From: Carpediemonas membranifera
Taxonomy: Eukaryota; Fornicata
Assembly (NCBI GenBank): GCA_019828565.1
Contig: JAHDYR010000043.1
Location: 1 to 64,000 of the forward strand
Direction: 5' to 3'
Length of the DNA: 64,000 nt
Below are positions 50,785 through 59,567 of the stretch, in pieces. Position 1 is the stretch's first letter, and the number at the start of each line of letters is the position of its first letter. The notes under the pieces are model-generated. The model had not been told where the DNA came from. It made no database searches and saw only the letters and a list, made by a program, of their open reading frames with translations. A program made the position numbers and the translations under genes.

Positions 50785-50916
50785 TAAGAACGCGCTCGGG
50801 AGAGCGTCCCTCGTCGGTACGCGAGGGAAACCCAAGACTTACTTAGGAGCCGAAGGCGCGTAAGTCTTCGAATATTGACGCGGCGAAACAGGGGTTTCTT
50901 GCGTAAATATTCTTTC

Positions 50917-51001
50917 CCCCGTTGGATCTACGGAGTGTAGAGGGTCAGGTGGCCCGTTGGATCTACGGAGTGTAGAGGGTCAGGTGGCCCGCGAGTCGGG
51001 C
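50917..51001 (+). repeat. YR-5 right-end repeat B2 with internal duplication
   Basis: The B word occurs twice in tandem here: the 36-bp part CCCGTTGGATCTACGG...CAGGTGG is repeated, and the second copy runs to the true end GAGTCGGGC. Confidence 0.85.
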
Positions 51002-51157
51002 TGGAATGATTGTGTTATCTAGCCAGCAAGCCTGGCGCTACATCGTCAGTAAGGTTACCTCGGGTAACGGGCCCGGAGCGGAGGGCGATGCGATAGCCTC
51101 ACTCCGGGCAAAAGGTGTTTCGCCGGTCAGGCGAGTCACGCAGTTTATGCGGACAGA

Positions 51158-51708
51158 ATGGCGCAAGGTTCGGATCCGCCGGATCCGACGGCAACACGCT
51201 TAGATAAGCTAGAAGCTTCAATCAATTCCATGTCCGAAGCCCTGAACAGGCTTGCTCCTCCGCCTCCGCCAGAGAAAGAACCTGACGACGAAATGCTCGA
51301 AAGTTCCACCGTTGCTAGGTTCAATACCTCCGAATCGTTGGAGGAGGACACGATGGAGGACATAGATGCAACTCTGGCAGAGATGGACACCTTCTCGGAG
51401 TTACCAAGCAAGAGACCTCTCAAGGCAGAAGCGAAGTGGCTTCAACGCGTTGTCGTGATCAATAGTGCTCTCCCAGATTCCGCGACGAAACAACGTCTTC
51501 TTCTCGAACTACAGGCTCGTAGAATGGTCCTAGACCTCAAAGATGATAACTGGTCCGATGCCACGACCGAGCTGTTTCAGGACCTCTTCAACAGCACAGA
51601 AAGCAAGAGCAGCCGCACCATCGCTTACTGCGCAGCGAAGGCCCGCTCTAAGGGCAGGCGTAAGGACACCAACGGTAACATGGGGGGTTTCACAAGAAGA
51701 AGAGAACA
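51158..51708 (+). CDS. YR-6 ORF1 (gag-like)
   Basis: Starts at ATG 51,158 (MAQGSDPPDPTATRLDKLEA), close to YR-3 ORF1. It has a coiled-coil start, a Pro run, L-P-S-K-R-P-L-K-A-E-A-K-W-L-Q and A-R-R-M-V-L-D-L-K-D-D-N-W-S-D-A-T. At the six-G run near 51,683 the frame should shift to give the family end GGFHKKKRT and a stop at about 51,708. Without the shift it runs on through RT to 52,108. This is one of the clearest homopolymer breaks. Confidence 0.65.
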
Positions 51709-51737
51709 TAACAACCTCTGTTCATCAATTCCCGTCG

Positions 51738-52104
51738 ATGAACGCGAGGTGGTGGTTATGGGAAAGGCTCGGCGCCTCGGACGAGGTGGTCGGCTGGCTC
51801 CGTCACGGCGTACCTATCAAGCTAACAGGCACTCCCCCGCCACCCACGCCACAACGGCGCCTGGACCCACGGCTCACCCCAAAGCTCGACGAGATGGTCC
51901 GACTTGGCGTGATCTCACCCTGTACCAGCGGGCAACTCCGGCACAGTGCCCCGCTCTTCGCGGTTGCAAAGGGCGAGCACGATGTCCGCCCGGTACACGA
52001 CCTACGCGACCTCAACGCAATCACTGCGGAGACGCGGGTCTTCCGGCTCTTCGGCCTAAAACGAGCAGTGCGCAACCTCGTCGAGGCGGGCAGTGTTCCG
52101 CGCA
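51738..52104 (+). CDS. YR-6 RT, N-terminal fragment
   Basis: ATG 51,738 (MNARWWLWERLGASDEVV). It carries L-R-H-S-A-P-L-F-A-V, V-H-D-L-R and F-R-L-F-G-L-K-R-A-V, then leaves the family after residue 122. The catalytic Asp boxes are missing, so there is no activity. Confidence 0.75.
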
Positions 52105-52226
52105 TTGAGCGGCACGTCGTAGAGCCTGAGTGGTTGGTTCCTCAGCTCACGGATCCCTCCCTCGATTAAGTGATCGTTGCTGTTCTGCGTCATATCGAGC
52201 CTTACCTTACCTTGCCTTACCTTACC
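52105..52226. other. junction between YR-6 and inverted YR-7 with a CCTTA-type repeat
   Basis: About 120 bp unrelated to the elements on either side. It ends in a short tract of six CCTTA or CCTTG units (about 52,199-52,230). It could be filler from break repair or a piece of host DNA. Confidence 0.5.
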
Positions 52227-53537
52227 TTAGCTTACGGGCCCTGCCCGTGTTAAACCTTGGCGGTTGACCCACGACTTCGCCGCGGTGTTGTCTGTGAACA
52301 CCGTTAGATTGGCGTTGCCCCTCTGCGCAGGCACCATCAGGACTCCCTGCCAGATTGCGTACAGCTCCTTCACGCATATGTTGGAATCCTGAACATCCCG
52401 AGGGAAGTGTCCTTGCGCTGTTCGTGACGCGGCCCCTTGGTATAGCGATGCGCCCCAGCCCTGGCCTGATGCGTCTGTCGCAACCGTGACCTGCAGATCT
52501 CCCTGCATGCCCCAAAGGCTCCTTAGCTCTGCGAATGGCCTGGAGGGTCGCTGCCGCAGGACCTCGTCCCAGGGTTCGAGAAGCGCCCTTAGCTCTGTTG
52601 TGACTGTGATGTAATCCGAGGGCTTCACCGCCTGAAGAGGACGAAGCCTCAGCAGGGCGGCGTGGGCTGTGGAGGAGAAGAAGGCCAGCTTGCCTAGTAG
52701 ATTGGCCCAGTCTCTCGCGCGTAGTCTGCCCTGGACCAGGGCCTCCTGAAGGTGCTGCCTGTAATGAGCGCTCTTGTCCTCTGATAGCCTCATGGAGTCT
52801 GTCGAAGTGTCTAGTACGACCCCAAGATACTCGATCGACCTTGTCGGGGTCAGCTGTGACTTCTTCAGGCTCGGGATGACTCCTAGCGACGCCATGAGCT
52901 CGATCACCCCCTGCGTCGCACGTGCTAGAACGTCCTTGGACTTGTGGGTGAGCAAGAAGTCGTCCAGGTATACCGACACTTGTACGCCGAACCGTCGGGC
53001 TATGATCTTTGCCAGTTGTACCGTCACGCTCTGAAAGAAGAACGGGGCGGCCTGCCATCCGAAGCTGAGACCTCTGTAGTAGTAAGCTTTGCCCTCTGGT
53101 GTGACGACACCCAGGAGCTTCGCGTCCTCCGGAACGACCCCTAATTGGTGTTAGCCCGACCGTAGATCTATCTTTGTCATGTAAGCGTTGTGTGTGAGTG
53201 TGCTGAGGGCCCGCTTGAGGCCGAATAGTCGGAATGTGCGTGCCTCCGATGAAACAGCATTGAGCTGGCGAAGGTCGTGCACGACACGGATGTTCTCTGC
53301 GCCCTTGGCGACACAGAACAGTGGGGCGGAGTGACGCAGGTCCTGGAGCGTGCACTCCTCTAGAACTCCCTCCTGTAGCATCTCTGCGATCTTGTCGTTG
53401 ATCCTCGGGTCCATGGTACGTTGTGGTTGTGGTGGCGGTGGCGGCTGAGTGACGGAGATGGGTACGCCGTGGTGCAAAAGGTCTACAACCTCCTGGCTTG
53501 CACCAAAGCGCTCCCAAAGCTCCCATTTGGCATTCAT
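52227..53537 (-). CDS. YR-7 RT-RNase H fragment with a nonsense codon
   Basis: Starts at ATG 53,537 (MNAKWELWERFGASQEVV). RT: L-R-H-S-A-P-L-F-C-V and K-I-D-L-R-S-G, then a TAA (53,153-53,151) where relatives have Tyr; the same frame continues H-Q-L-G-V, F-G-W-Q-A-A-P-F-F-F-Q and V-Y-L-D-D-F-L. RNase H: V-A-T-D-A-S-G-Q-G-W-G and V-F-T-D-N-T-A-A-K-S-W. It then ends where homology stops. A single base change explains the stop. Confidence 0.8.
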
Positions 53538-53554
53538 TGATGGAAATTTTTGTC

Positions 53555-54046
53555 TTAATCTCTCTTGTTCTTCTTGTTCTTGCCGCCACCCTGGCCCCTC
53601 TGGTAGCTGGGCGGGCCTGGAAAAAAGTCTCCTTCGACATTGCTGTAGTTTTCGTCCTTCATCTTCAGGATCCTGCGGCGAGCCTGAAGTTCAAGATCAA
53701 TCCTCTTCCTGTCCTTCTTATCCATCCTAGAAGCCTGCAGCATGGCGGAAATTCTCCGAACGAACATCGCCTCCTCTCTTAGCGGGCCCTTTGAAGGAAG
53801 ATCTGCCAGTCCGTCGATGTACCGGATAGTAGCGTCAAAGTTCTCGTCCTCTTCATCCTCAACCTCTTCGTTCTTCTTTTCCTCTGCTTCCTCGTGCTCG
53901 CTAGCAAGATCGAAGATCGGGGACTCGTTCTCCCTTTCTCTTCCTTTTGCAGCAGCCAACTGGCTGACAGTTCCAGCTAGCTTCTCAATCTGCTCTTTTA
54001 GTCCCGCGAAATCCGATGCCGTCGGCGGAGCCGAAGTTTCTACCAT
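53555..54046 (-). CDS. YR-7 ORF1 (gag-like)
   Basis: An intact 163-residue frame from ATG 54,046 (MVETSAPPTASDFAGLKE). Coiled coil at about residues 13-35, a strongly acidic block, then L-P-S-K-G-P-L-R-E-E-A-M-F-V-R-R and A-R-R-R-I-L-K-M-K-D-E-N-Y. It ends in a Gly/Lys tail (GGGKNKKNKRD). RT follows after 17 bp. Confidence 0.7.
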   Translation of the reverse strand: MVETSAPPTASDFAGLKEQIEKLAGTVSQLAAAKGRERENESPIFDLASEHEEAEEKKNEEVEDEEDENFDATIRYIDGLADLPSKGPLREEAMFVRRISAMLQASRMDKKDRKRIDLELQARRRILKMKDENYSNVEGDFFPGPPSYQRGQGGGKNKKNKRD

Positions 54047-54229
54047 TCTGCCTGCTTAAAGTGCACCCGCACAACGATTGATCGTCTCTTGCGGATGGCG
54101 TCACCCAAGGTGACATTAGAGCTGATGTAGCCCCATGACCGATACCCCCGTCACATGACGCTACACGGCCCTGAGACCCCCCAGAACCCAAGTACTACCT
54201 CGATCTCGCCCCGCGAAGCCTCGACTGCT

Positions 54230-54339
54230 GAGTACCACTCGAGCCCATTGGCACTCGGGGTGCTGAGACGCCCGAGAGGGCGCACGGAAACGTGCAGTTT
54301 ATGGCATCAGAATTTCGAATGCCCGAAGGCACATCGGGC
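54230..54339 (+). repeat. YR-8 left repeat A1
   Basis: 110 bp, from GAGTACCACTCGAGCCC to GGCACATCGGGC. It includes CAGTTTATG with the ORF1 start. Confidence 0.9.
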
Positions 54340-54873
54340 ACGTCCGCAGAACCTCCTGTATCCCAGGAAGAGTTCCGAAAGTTTACCAACAACGTAACTG
54401 CCACATTGGAGTTCATGAAAACGAAGATGGAGAACATCGAGGAAAGATCCATCCAGAGGGAGGTAGAACAAGAAGAGTACGAGCTAGAAACCGATGAGCA
54501 AGCAACCCAGGGAACCTTCCAAGGCCTTCCGTCCTTCTTGTTCGATTTGGAGCTCCCCAAGAGGTACGGGCCCCGCGACGAAGCCAAGTTCCTACGCGAG
54601 ATCATGCGTCTCCTGACGACCGCGGACCCGCACTCACTCGACGTGAACGATCTACTGCTCCGTCTCCTGAGCCGGTTCAAGGTCCTTCTCCTCAAGGACG
54701 ACTACGACGACAACGTCTGTGACTACGCCACTGCAGCCCTGCGAGCCACGCCCCCGAAGTCTGAGATGGAGATCGAGACGATCCTCGCTAAGGCCAAGAC
54801 TAAGGGCAAGCGTAAGCGTCGGAATTTTCAGGAGCAGGGCTCCAGCAGCGTCGGCCGCCGGGCCCGCTCCTAA
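54301..54873 (+). CDS. YR-8 ORF1 (gag-like)
   Basis: ATG 54,301 (MASEFRMPEGTSGTSAEP) lies in A1, about 190 residues, no break. It has a coiled coil (residues about 25-60) and the family block P-K-R-Y-G-P-R-D-E-A-K-F-L-R-E-I, R-L-L-S-R-F-K-V-L-L-L-K-D-D-Y-D. The tail is Lys/Arg-rich (KTKGKRKRRNFQEQG). Confidence 0.72.
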   Translation: MASEFRMPEGTSGTSAEPPVSQEEFRKFTNNVTATLEFMKTKMENIEERSIQREVEQEEYELETDEQATQGTFQGLPSFLFDLELPKRYGPRDEAKFLREIMRLLTTADPHSLDVNDLLLRLLSRFKVLLLKDDYDDNVCDYATAALRATPPKSEMEIETILAKAKTKGKRKRRNFQEQGSSSVGRRARS

Positions 54874-54875
54874 TA

Positions 54876-57800
54876 TTCCCATCAACCCGTTCGCGATGGC
54901 GGGTGTGGGAACAATTCAGGGTAGCTCCAGCAGTAGTAGCGCGGGTACGAGACGGAATCCCCGTCGAGATCACAGCGCCTCCACCACCGGCAGCCCCACA
55001 GAAAGAAAGAAAGAAAGAAATTTATGGTGCTTGGATTCTGACCCCGGACTGAGCTTGTTTCCCGTTGTCTTGGAGCTGAGTGCCCCGGGGTACTGCCTAT
55101 TTCCCGTGGCAAACTGGTCAGCAGCGTTTGCCTTGGGCTTTCGGTGCTACTGTCTCCGCGGAAAGCCGATTCCAATCGCCCCAGAGGCCCTGCGGCCATC
55201 TCCGTGCAAATATGCTTTCCTGTCTCCCTGAAAGTCCGGCAACTATCCGGGGAGCCTGGGGGTCTGTCCTCGGGGCATTGACAGGCAGGATCGTCCTGCA
55301 GAACCTTGACTATGACACTCCTTGCTTCCCTGCAGTCCTTGTAGAGCCGTTCAGCCACGGCACCCTCTCGTCTGTCCGGTTCCCCAATTCCATGCCCCCT
55401 CGACTCTGTTAAGAAGCCTACCCGAAGGCGGGGAAAGTGACTAAGTCCATGCTGTCTACCCCGGTTAGGTGGCGTGGGTCAGCGGCAGCCCCAGGCACTA
55501 GGCCTGGTTGTCCTGTTACCCCTTACAACATTTCGCTTGCACTACATGTCCTTGGTTTCCCATGTCGTTAACAAGGGCGGCAGGGGCACCTGTGCCCCTC
55601 CGACCCCCGTGGCCAGTCCCTGCAGTTTCCTTGGGGTCCCAACGAGTGGTGCAACCATATGAATATGGATTTCCTTGACCTTATCCTTGCTCTGTCCTTG
55701 TTGCATGTCCTTTCTTTCTTATTTCTGATCTGTCCTTCCCTGTTCTTTTCCTTGCAGTCGTTCCTTCCCTTGCTTTGGTTCCTGGCTACCGGGATACGTG
55801 GGGCCTTTCCTCACTGATCCCAGGAGCTTAGCACCAGCGAGGGTGGTCCATGGCTGATTCCTTGTCCATCCCTTCCCGGTCCTGGAGTCAGGGGTTCATG
55901 ACATGCTTCTATTCCACCTTGAAGCTGTTGTAAACCTTTGCCAGTTCCCGTAGTCCTGCCGTGAGGCCTTCCCAAATGTCCTCCGAGCCCCATATTATTA
56001 GTTGCTGTAATTCTAGGATGGGTCTTTCCTGGTACCATTCGCCCTGGGGGCCCTGCCTTACTTCCAAGTCCTTAGTTTTGTGCTTCGCTGCTGTCCACAG
56101 CTTTGTCCAAGCTTCTCCCCTGTCTACTGCCGGGCATTCACAGATTATGTGCGCTGCCGATCCTAGCCTCTGGCCCTCTGCCCACTCCCCTGATCATTTC
56201 CTGCTTCCTTGCTGGTCCTGGCTTTTCCCTAATGATCCTGTAGAACAGGCTCACCTCCGACTCCTCCGAGCATAGGGGGCATAGTCTGCTAATTTCTCTC
56301 TTCAGGTCAGCGCCTTGGGCCAGCTCTGTGATGGCTCTCATAGGGCCCTCCCCTCTCTCTGCCGACGATGGGGATGGGCTGACATTGGCTGCAATGGATA
56401 CAATTCTCTTCCATTCCGCCCTGCTTTGCCCCTTCCCAGCCTTTCGGTCTACCGTAGGCTTACCTTGCAGACACTTGCTTAATTTCCTTGTCCCCATGAT
56501 TTCCATTAGTCCTAGTCCGGCAGCCCCACAGAGGACCATCGACCCGAGGATACTTCCGAAGCTCGAATCAATGACACAACAAGGAATCATCGAGCCGACG
56601 CCCCTCAGTCAGCTCAAGCACAGCGCCCCGCTGTTTGCTGTCCCCAAGGGGGAAGACATAAGAGTGATCCACGACCTGAGGCGGCTGAACACGGTCACAC
56701 GCGAACGCCGCTCCTTCCGTCTGTTCGGCATACGTCGTGCCATCAACACACTCTCCAGCCAGGCCTGGATGGCCAAGATAGACCTAAGATCCGGCTACTC
56801 ACAGCTGGCCATCAGAGACTCGGACAAACCGCTCCTGGGCATCGCTCTGCCCGACGGTCGGGCGTTCCAATACCGCACGCTAGGCTTCGGTTGGACCGCC
56901 GCGCCTTATTTCTTCCAGTCCGCTATGGTCCAGGTAGCAAAGGTCATCGCCCTCCGCCACAAGGTAATCGTCAACGTCTACCTCGACGACTTCTTACTGT
57001 CAGCCGACAGCAGAGACCACCTCAGCAAGGAAATACCCAAGATCATCAAGACGATGGAGGCACTGGGCCTCATCCCGTCGCTGGAGAAGTGCATCTTAAC
57101 ACCGTGCCAGTGCATAGAATTCCTTGGCCTGCTCCTGAACACCACGTCCAACACCATCCGTCTCCCCGCCGACAAGGCCAAGAGGTACGCAGAGGCCCTA
57201 TCAGAAGCACTCGTCAAGAAGCGCATCCGCGCGAAAGACTGGGCGAAGATCGTAGGCAAGCTCTCCTTCTTCGCCACCTCTGCAAGACGGGCTACCCTGA
57301 AGCTCCGCACGCTCCCTTCTGCCACGGAGAACTGGGTCGACATCCACCCCTACACAGCAGACCTCAAGGAGTGGCTGCAGCTCCTGGCCGTCCGACCAAC
57401 CCGCTCCTTCGCCGAGTTGAAGAACCTATGGTCTCAGGACCAGCAACTAGAGCTGATTATTTCCACAGATGCGTCGGGCACAGGCTGGGGAGCCCAGTGG
57501 ACCAACACGTCCGCGAACTCCCACGGTTCTTTCAAGGGCGCACTGGCGGAACAATCTATCAACGTGAAGGAGCTCGCCGCAGTCCTCTTTGGCTCACGCA
57601 TCATACCAGCACAGGACTCAGAGCGCAATCTCACGGTCTTCTCAGACAACAGCTCGTGCGTCGCCTGGATCAACAAGGAGGGCAGCTCAAAGGCCCCCCG
57701 ATGGCGCTACAGACACTCAGGATACTCTACAAGGAGATGGAACGCAAGAAGCTCCTCATACACGCTCGACACACCCCAGGCCACCTCAATCTCGCCGCAG

Positions 57801-58333
57801 ACCGACTGTCACGCGGGTTGTCCACCCCACCCCACGTGCTGGAGACAATTCTCGAGACTTGGGGCCCCGTCGACGTGGACGCTACAGCACACCCAGACCG
57901 CACTCTACGCCTCCCAGGGTTTACCATCGAACACTGGCCGGACGGCCTGTTCAGGGACTGGCGCGGACACCGCGTTTATGCCGCGCCACACCCGTCCCCG
58001 ATGACCTTGGGACGGACATGGCAGACCCTCCTACCGATCTTAACGACCCCGACTACATCCCCTCCGAACTCGTGGACCTCAGCATGCTTCCTCGTCGTGC
58101 CAGACATTACGAGCCCCGAACTCCAACAACTCAAGGCGCACGCGACATGCAAGATTCCCTTCTCAGTACCGAAAGACGACTTCGCATCAGAGGACCAACA
58201 ACTCCTAGACCGTCTCTCCAGGCCAAACGGGACCATCCGCTTCATAGCTCTCGCCTTCAGGACACGTTCTCCAGAATCCTGCAGCACCCAATACTGTCTC
58301 ACATGCGCCGAGACGAGTCCAAGCGCTCAGTAG
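54876..58333 (+). CDS. YR-8 RT-RNase H, split by APE-1 copy c
   Basis: The parts are 54,876-55,000 and 56,531-58,333. The first reads F-P-S-T-R-S-R-W-R-V-W-E and ends T-A-P-P-P-P-A-A-P-Q; the second continues R-T-I-D-P-R-I. There is no ATG at the family start. RT: L-K-H-S-A-P-L-F-A-V, K-I-D-L-R-S-G-Y, F-G-W-T-A-A-P-Y-F-F-Q and V-Y-L-D-D-F-L (about 56,980). RNase H: I-S-T-D-A-S-G-T-G-W-G and V-F-S-D-N-S-S-C-V-A-W; a shift at a C-run near 57,695; then H-T-P-G-H-L-N-L-A-A-D-R-L-S-R. The end overlaps the YR frame. Confidence 0.82.
55001..56516 (-). mobile_element. APE-1 copy c, 5'-truncated, inverted
   Basis: A 1,516-bp minus-strand copy matching about 42,961-44,478 of APE-1. The duplicated target CCGGCAGCCCCACA flanks it (54,987-55,000 and 56,517-56,530); two more shared bases (GA) are ambiguous with the tail. 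It has five GAAA units at its left end and an internal deletion of about 20 bp near 55,480-55,490 relative to copy b. Confidence 0.9.
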
Positions 58334-59166
58334 CCGGATGGATTACAGCATTCCTTGAGTACCGCGACCCACACGAGGACGACACCGATGAGTACCGAGC
58401 CTTCCTGGAGGACGAGGCCGAGTATAATGCACCAGCCACGGTCGATCGAAAGGGATACTGGATCGAGAAGGCCGCCCCACTCTTTTCCGACTGGACCCCC
58501 AGCACCTACTGTCCACAAATCAGAAGAGGCATAGCAGACAACGCCAACACCACCGGCATGACAGGCGGGTCAGCCCCAGTCACAAGGGAGGACATGATCA
58601 GGGCCATCAAGTCCAGGAACAGCGACATCGCGACGTACCAAGCGACACTATTCGCCGCGATTGCTTACCTGACCGTGAGCCGCGGAGCTGAAATCTTCAA
58701 CCTGACGAGCGCTGACATCGTGTTCAAGGCAAACGGGGACGCCCAGCTGCTCCTTGGTCGCACAAAGACGCTTGCAAAGGTCACTAAGTCACTACCCAAC
58801 ACCCTACTAGGCCCATTCAACCCAGCGCTGGCCCTGAAGAGATGGGTACGAGGCTTGAACCTTCCACCGGACGCCTGCATCTGGCGCGCGATCACATCCT
58901 CATCGAAGGTCAGCCGTAAGACCCCGTGCACAATGCGACGTATGCGAGAGGAGCTACGCACAGTCTTCCACGACAACAGGATTGGCCTACACAGCTTCCG
59001 CAAGGGAGCGGCTTCCGAACTGGCACTAGCAGGCACACCGATAGAGACCTTACTCCAACTCGGAACCTGGGCTAACGGCAACTCTCTCCGGCCTTACATC
59101 GGGGAGGCTATCCGCAACCACCCTCGTCAAACCCGACAAACTGCAAACACCCTGTTCCCATTCTAA
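58018..59166 (+). CDS. YR-8 tyrosine recombinase, intact
   Basis: ATG 58,018 (MADPPTDLNDPDYIPSEL) gives 382 residues without a break. The frame is also open further upstream, but only from here on does it look coding. The D-P-D-Y-I-P-S motif lies in the 316-bp overlap with RT. Catalytic residues: Arg in T-V-S-R-G-A-E-I-F, H-S-F-R-K-G-A-A-S-E-L and Tyr in L-R-P-Y-I-G-E. It ends in ANTLFPF, 145 bp before B1. Confidence 0.85.
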   Translation: MADPPTDLNDPDYIPSELVDLSMLPRRARHYEPRTPTTQGARDMQDSLLSTERRLRIRGPTTPRPSLQAKRDHPLHSSRLQDTFSRILQHPILSHMRRDESKRSVAGWITAFLEYRDPHEDDTDEYRAFLEDEAEYNAPATVDRKGYWIEKAAPLFSDWTPSTYCPQIRRGIADNANTTGMTGGSAPVTREDMIRAIKSRNSDIATYQATLFAAIAYLTVSRGAEIFNLTSADIVFKANGDAQLLLGRTKTLAKVTKSLPNTLLGPFNPALALKRWVRGLNLPPDACIWRAITSSSKVSRKTPCTMRRMREELRTVFHDNRIGLHSFRKGAASELALAGTPIETLLQLGTWANGNSLRPYIGEAIRNHPRQTRQTANTLFPF

Positions 59167-59311
59167 CACCATAAACCATCGCACCGGAGGCCGTCAAGGA
59201 GACGCCCGGTCCAGCCGAAAGCAGCAAGGAGCTGCTGGCACTTGAGGCAGGCATGGAGCCGCCATACTCCACTGTAATTACTCTACTTACCTCAGATCTG
59301 CGGACGGTGTT

Positions 59312-59352
59312 CCCCTTTGGGAGTATGAGTTAGGTGGCTAGCCTAGTCTAGC
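59312..59352 (+). repeat. YR-8 repeat B1
   Basis: 41 bp, CCCCTTTGGGAGTATGAG to AGTCTAGC, identical to B2 and directly followed by A2. Confidence 0.9.
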
Positions 59353-59462
59353 GAGTACCACTCGAGCCCATTGGCACCCGGGGTGCTGAGACGCCCGAGA
59401 GGGCGCACGGAAACGTGCAGTTTATGGCATCAGAATTTCGAATGCCCGAAGGCACATCGGGC
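59353..59462 (+). repeat. YR-8 repeat A2
   Basis: 110-bp copy of A1. A 35-bp spacer with a perfect stem (TAAAGGA 59,464-59,470, TCCTTTA 59,487-59,493) follows it. Confidence 0.9.
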
Positions 59463-59497
59463 CTAAAGGAGCCCGAGAAGAATAAATCCTTTACCCC

Positions 59498-59538
59498 CCC
59501 CTTTGGGAGTATGAGTTAGGTGGCTAGCCTAGTCTAGC
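59498..59538 (+). repeat. YR-8 right-end repeat B2
   Basis: Exact copy of B1. The bases after it (ACCCTCAATCTC) are host DNA leading to the tRNA gene. Confidence 0.9.
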
Positions 59539-59567
59539 ACCCTCAATCTCAAGATCTAGTAAAAGGA

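Larger units (their letters stand above)
44937..51001 (+). mobile_element. YR-5: DIRS/PAT-like retrotransposon with split direct repeats, holding APE-1 copy b
   Basis: A1 44,937-45,075 equals A2 50,646-50,784 over 139 bp. B1 50,596-50,645 matches the right end at 50,953-51,001, where the B word is present one and a half times. Without APE-1 copy b the element is about 4.0 kb. It carries ORF1, RT-RNase H and YR, with one nonsense codon and two further frame breaks. It was inserted into the B-type end of YR-4. Confidence 0.85.
51032..52104 (+). mobile_element. YR-6: left part of a DIRS/Ngaro-like element, truncated in RT
   Basis: A1-type repeat 51,032-51,193 (162 bp, shared with the YR-2 remnant), then ORF1 and the first third of RT. 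Homology to relatives stops near 52,104. The rest is replaced by a short unrelated stretch and an inverted element. Confidence 0.75.
52227..54219 (-). mobile_element. YR-7: minus-strand DIRS/Ngaro-like fragment
   Basis: The only YR element in reverse orientation. It keeps a left region (54,047-54,219), ORF1 and RT through mid RNase H. The RNase H end, YR and right repeats are gone at 52,227. It carries one nonsense codon in RT. Confidence 0.7.
54230..59538 (+). mobile_element. YR-8: PAT-like retrotransposon with complete split direct repeats, holding APE-1 copy c
   Basis: A1 54,230-54,339 equals A2 59,353-59,462 (110 bp, one mismatch). B1 59,312-59,352 equals B2 59,498-59,538 (41 bp). B1 runs straight into A2. 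Without APE-1 copy c the element is about 3.8 kb. Its right end lies 29 bp from a tRNA-Met gene. Confidence 0.9.

Noticed and set aside
52199-52232. CCTTA tract as a telomeric repeat
   Set aside because: Six imperfect units inside broken elements, and the unit does not match a telomere motif that I know.
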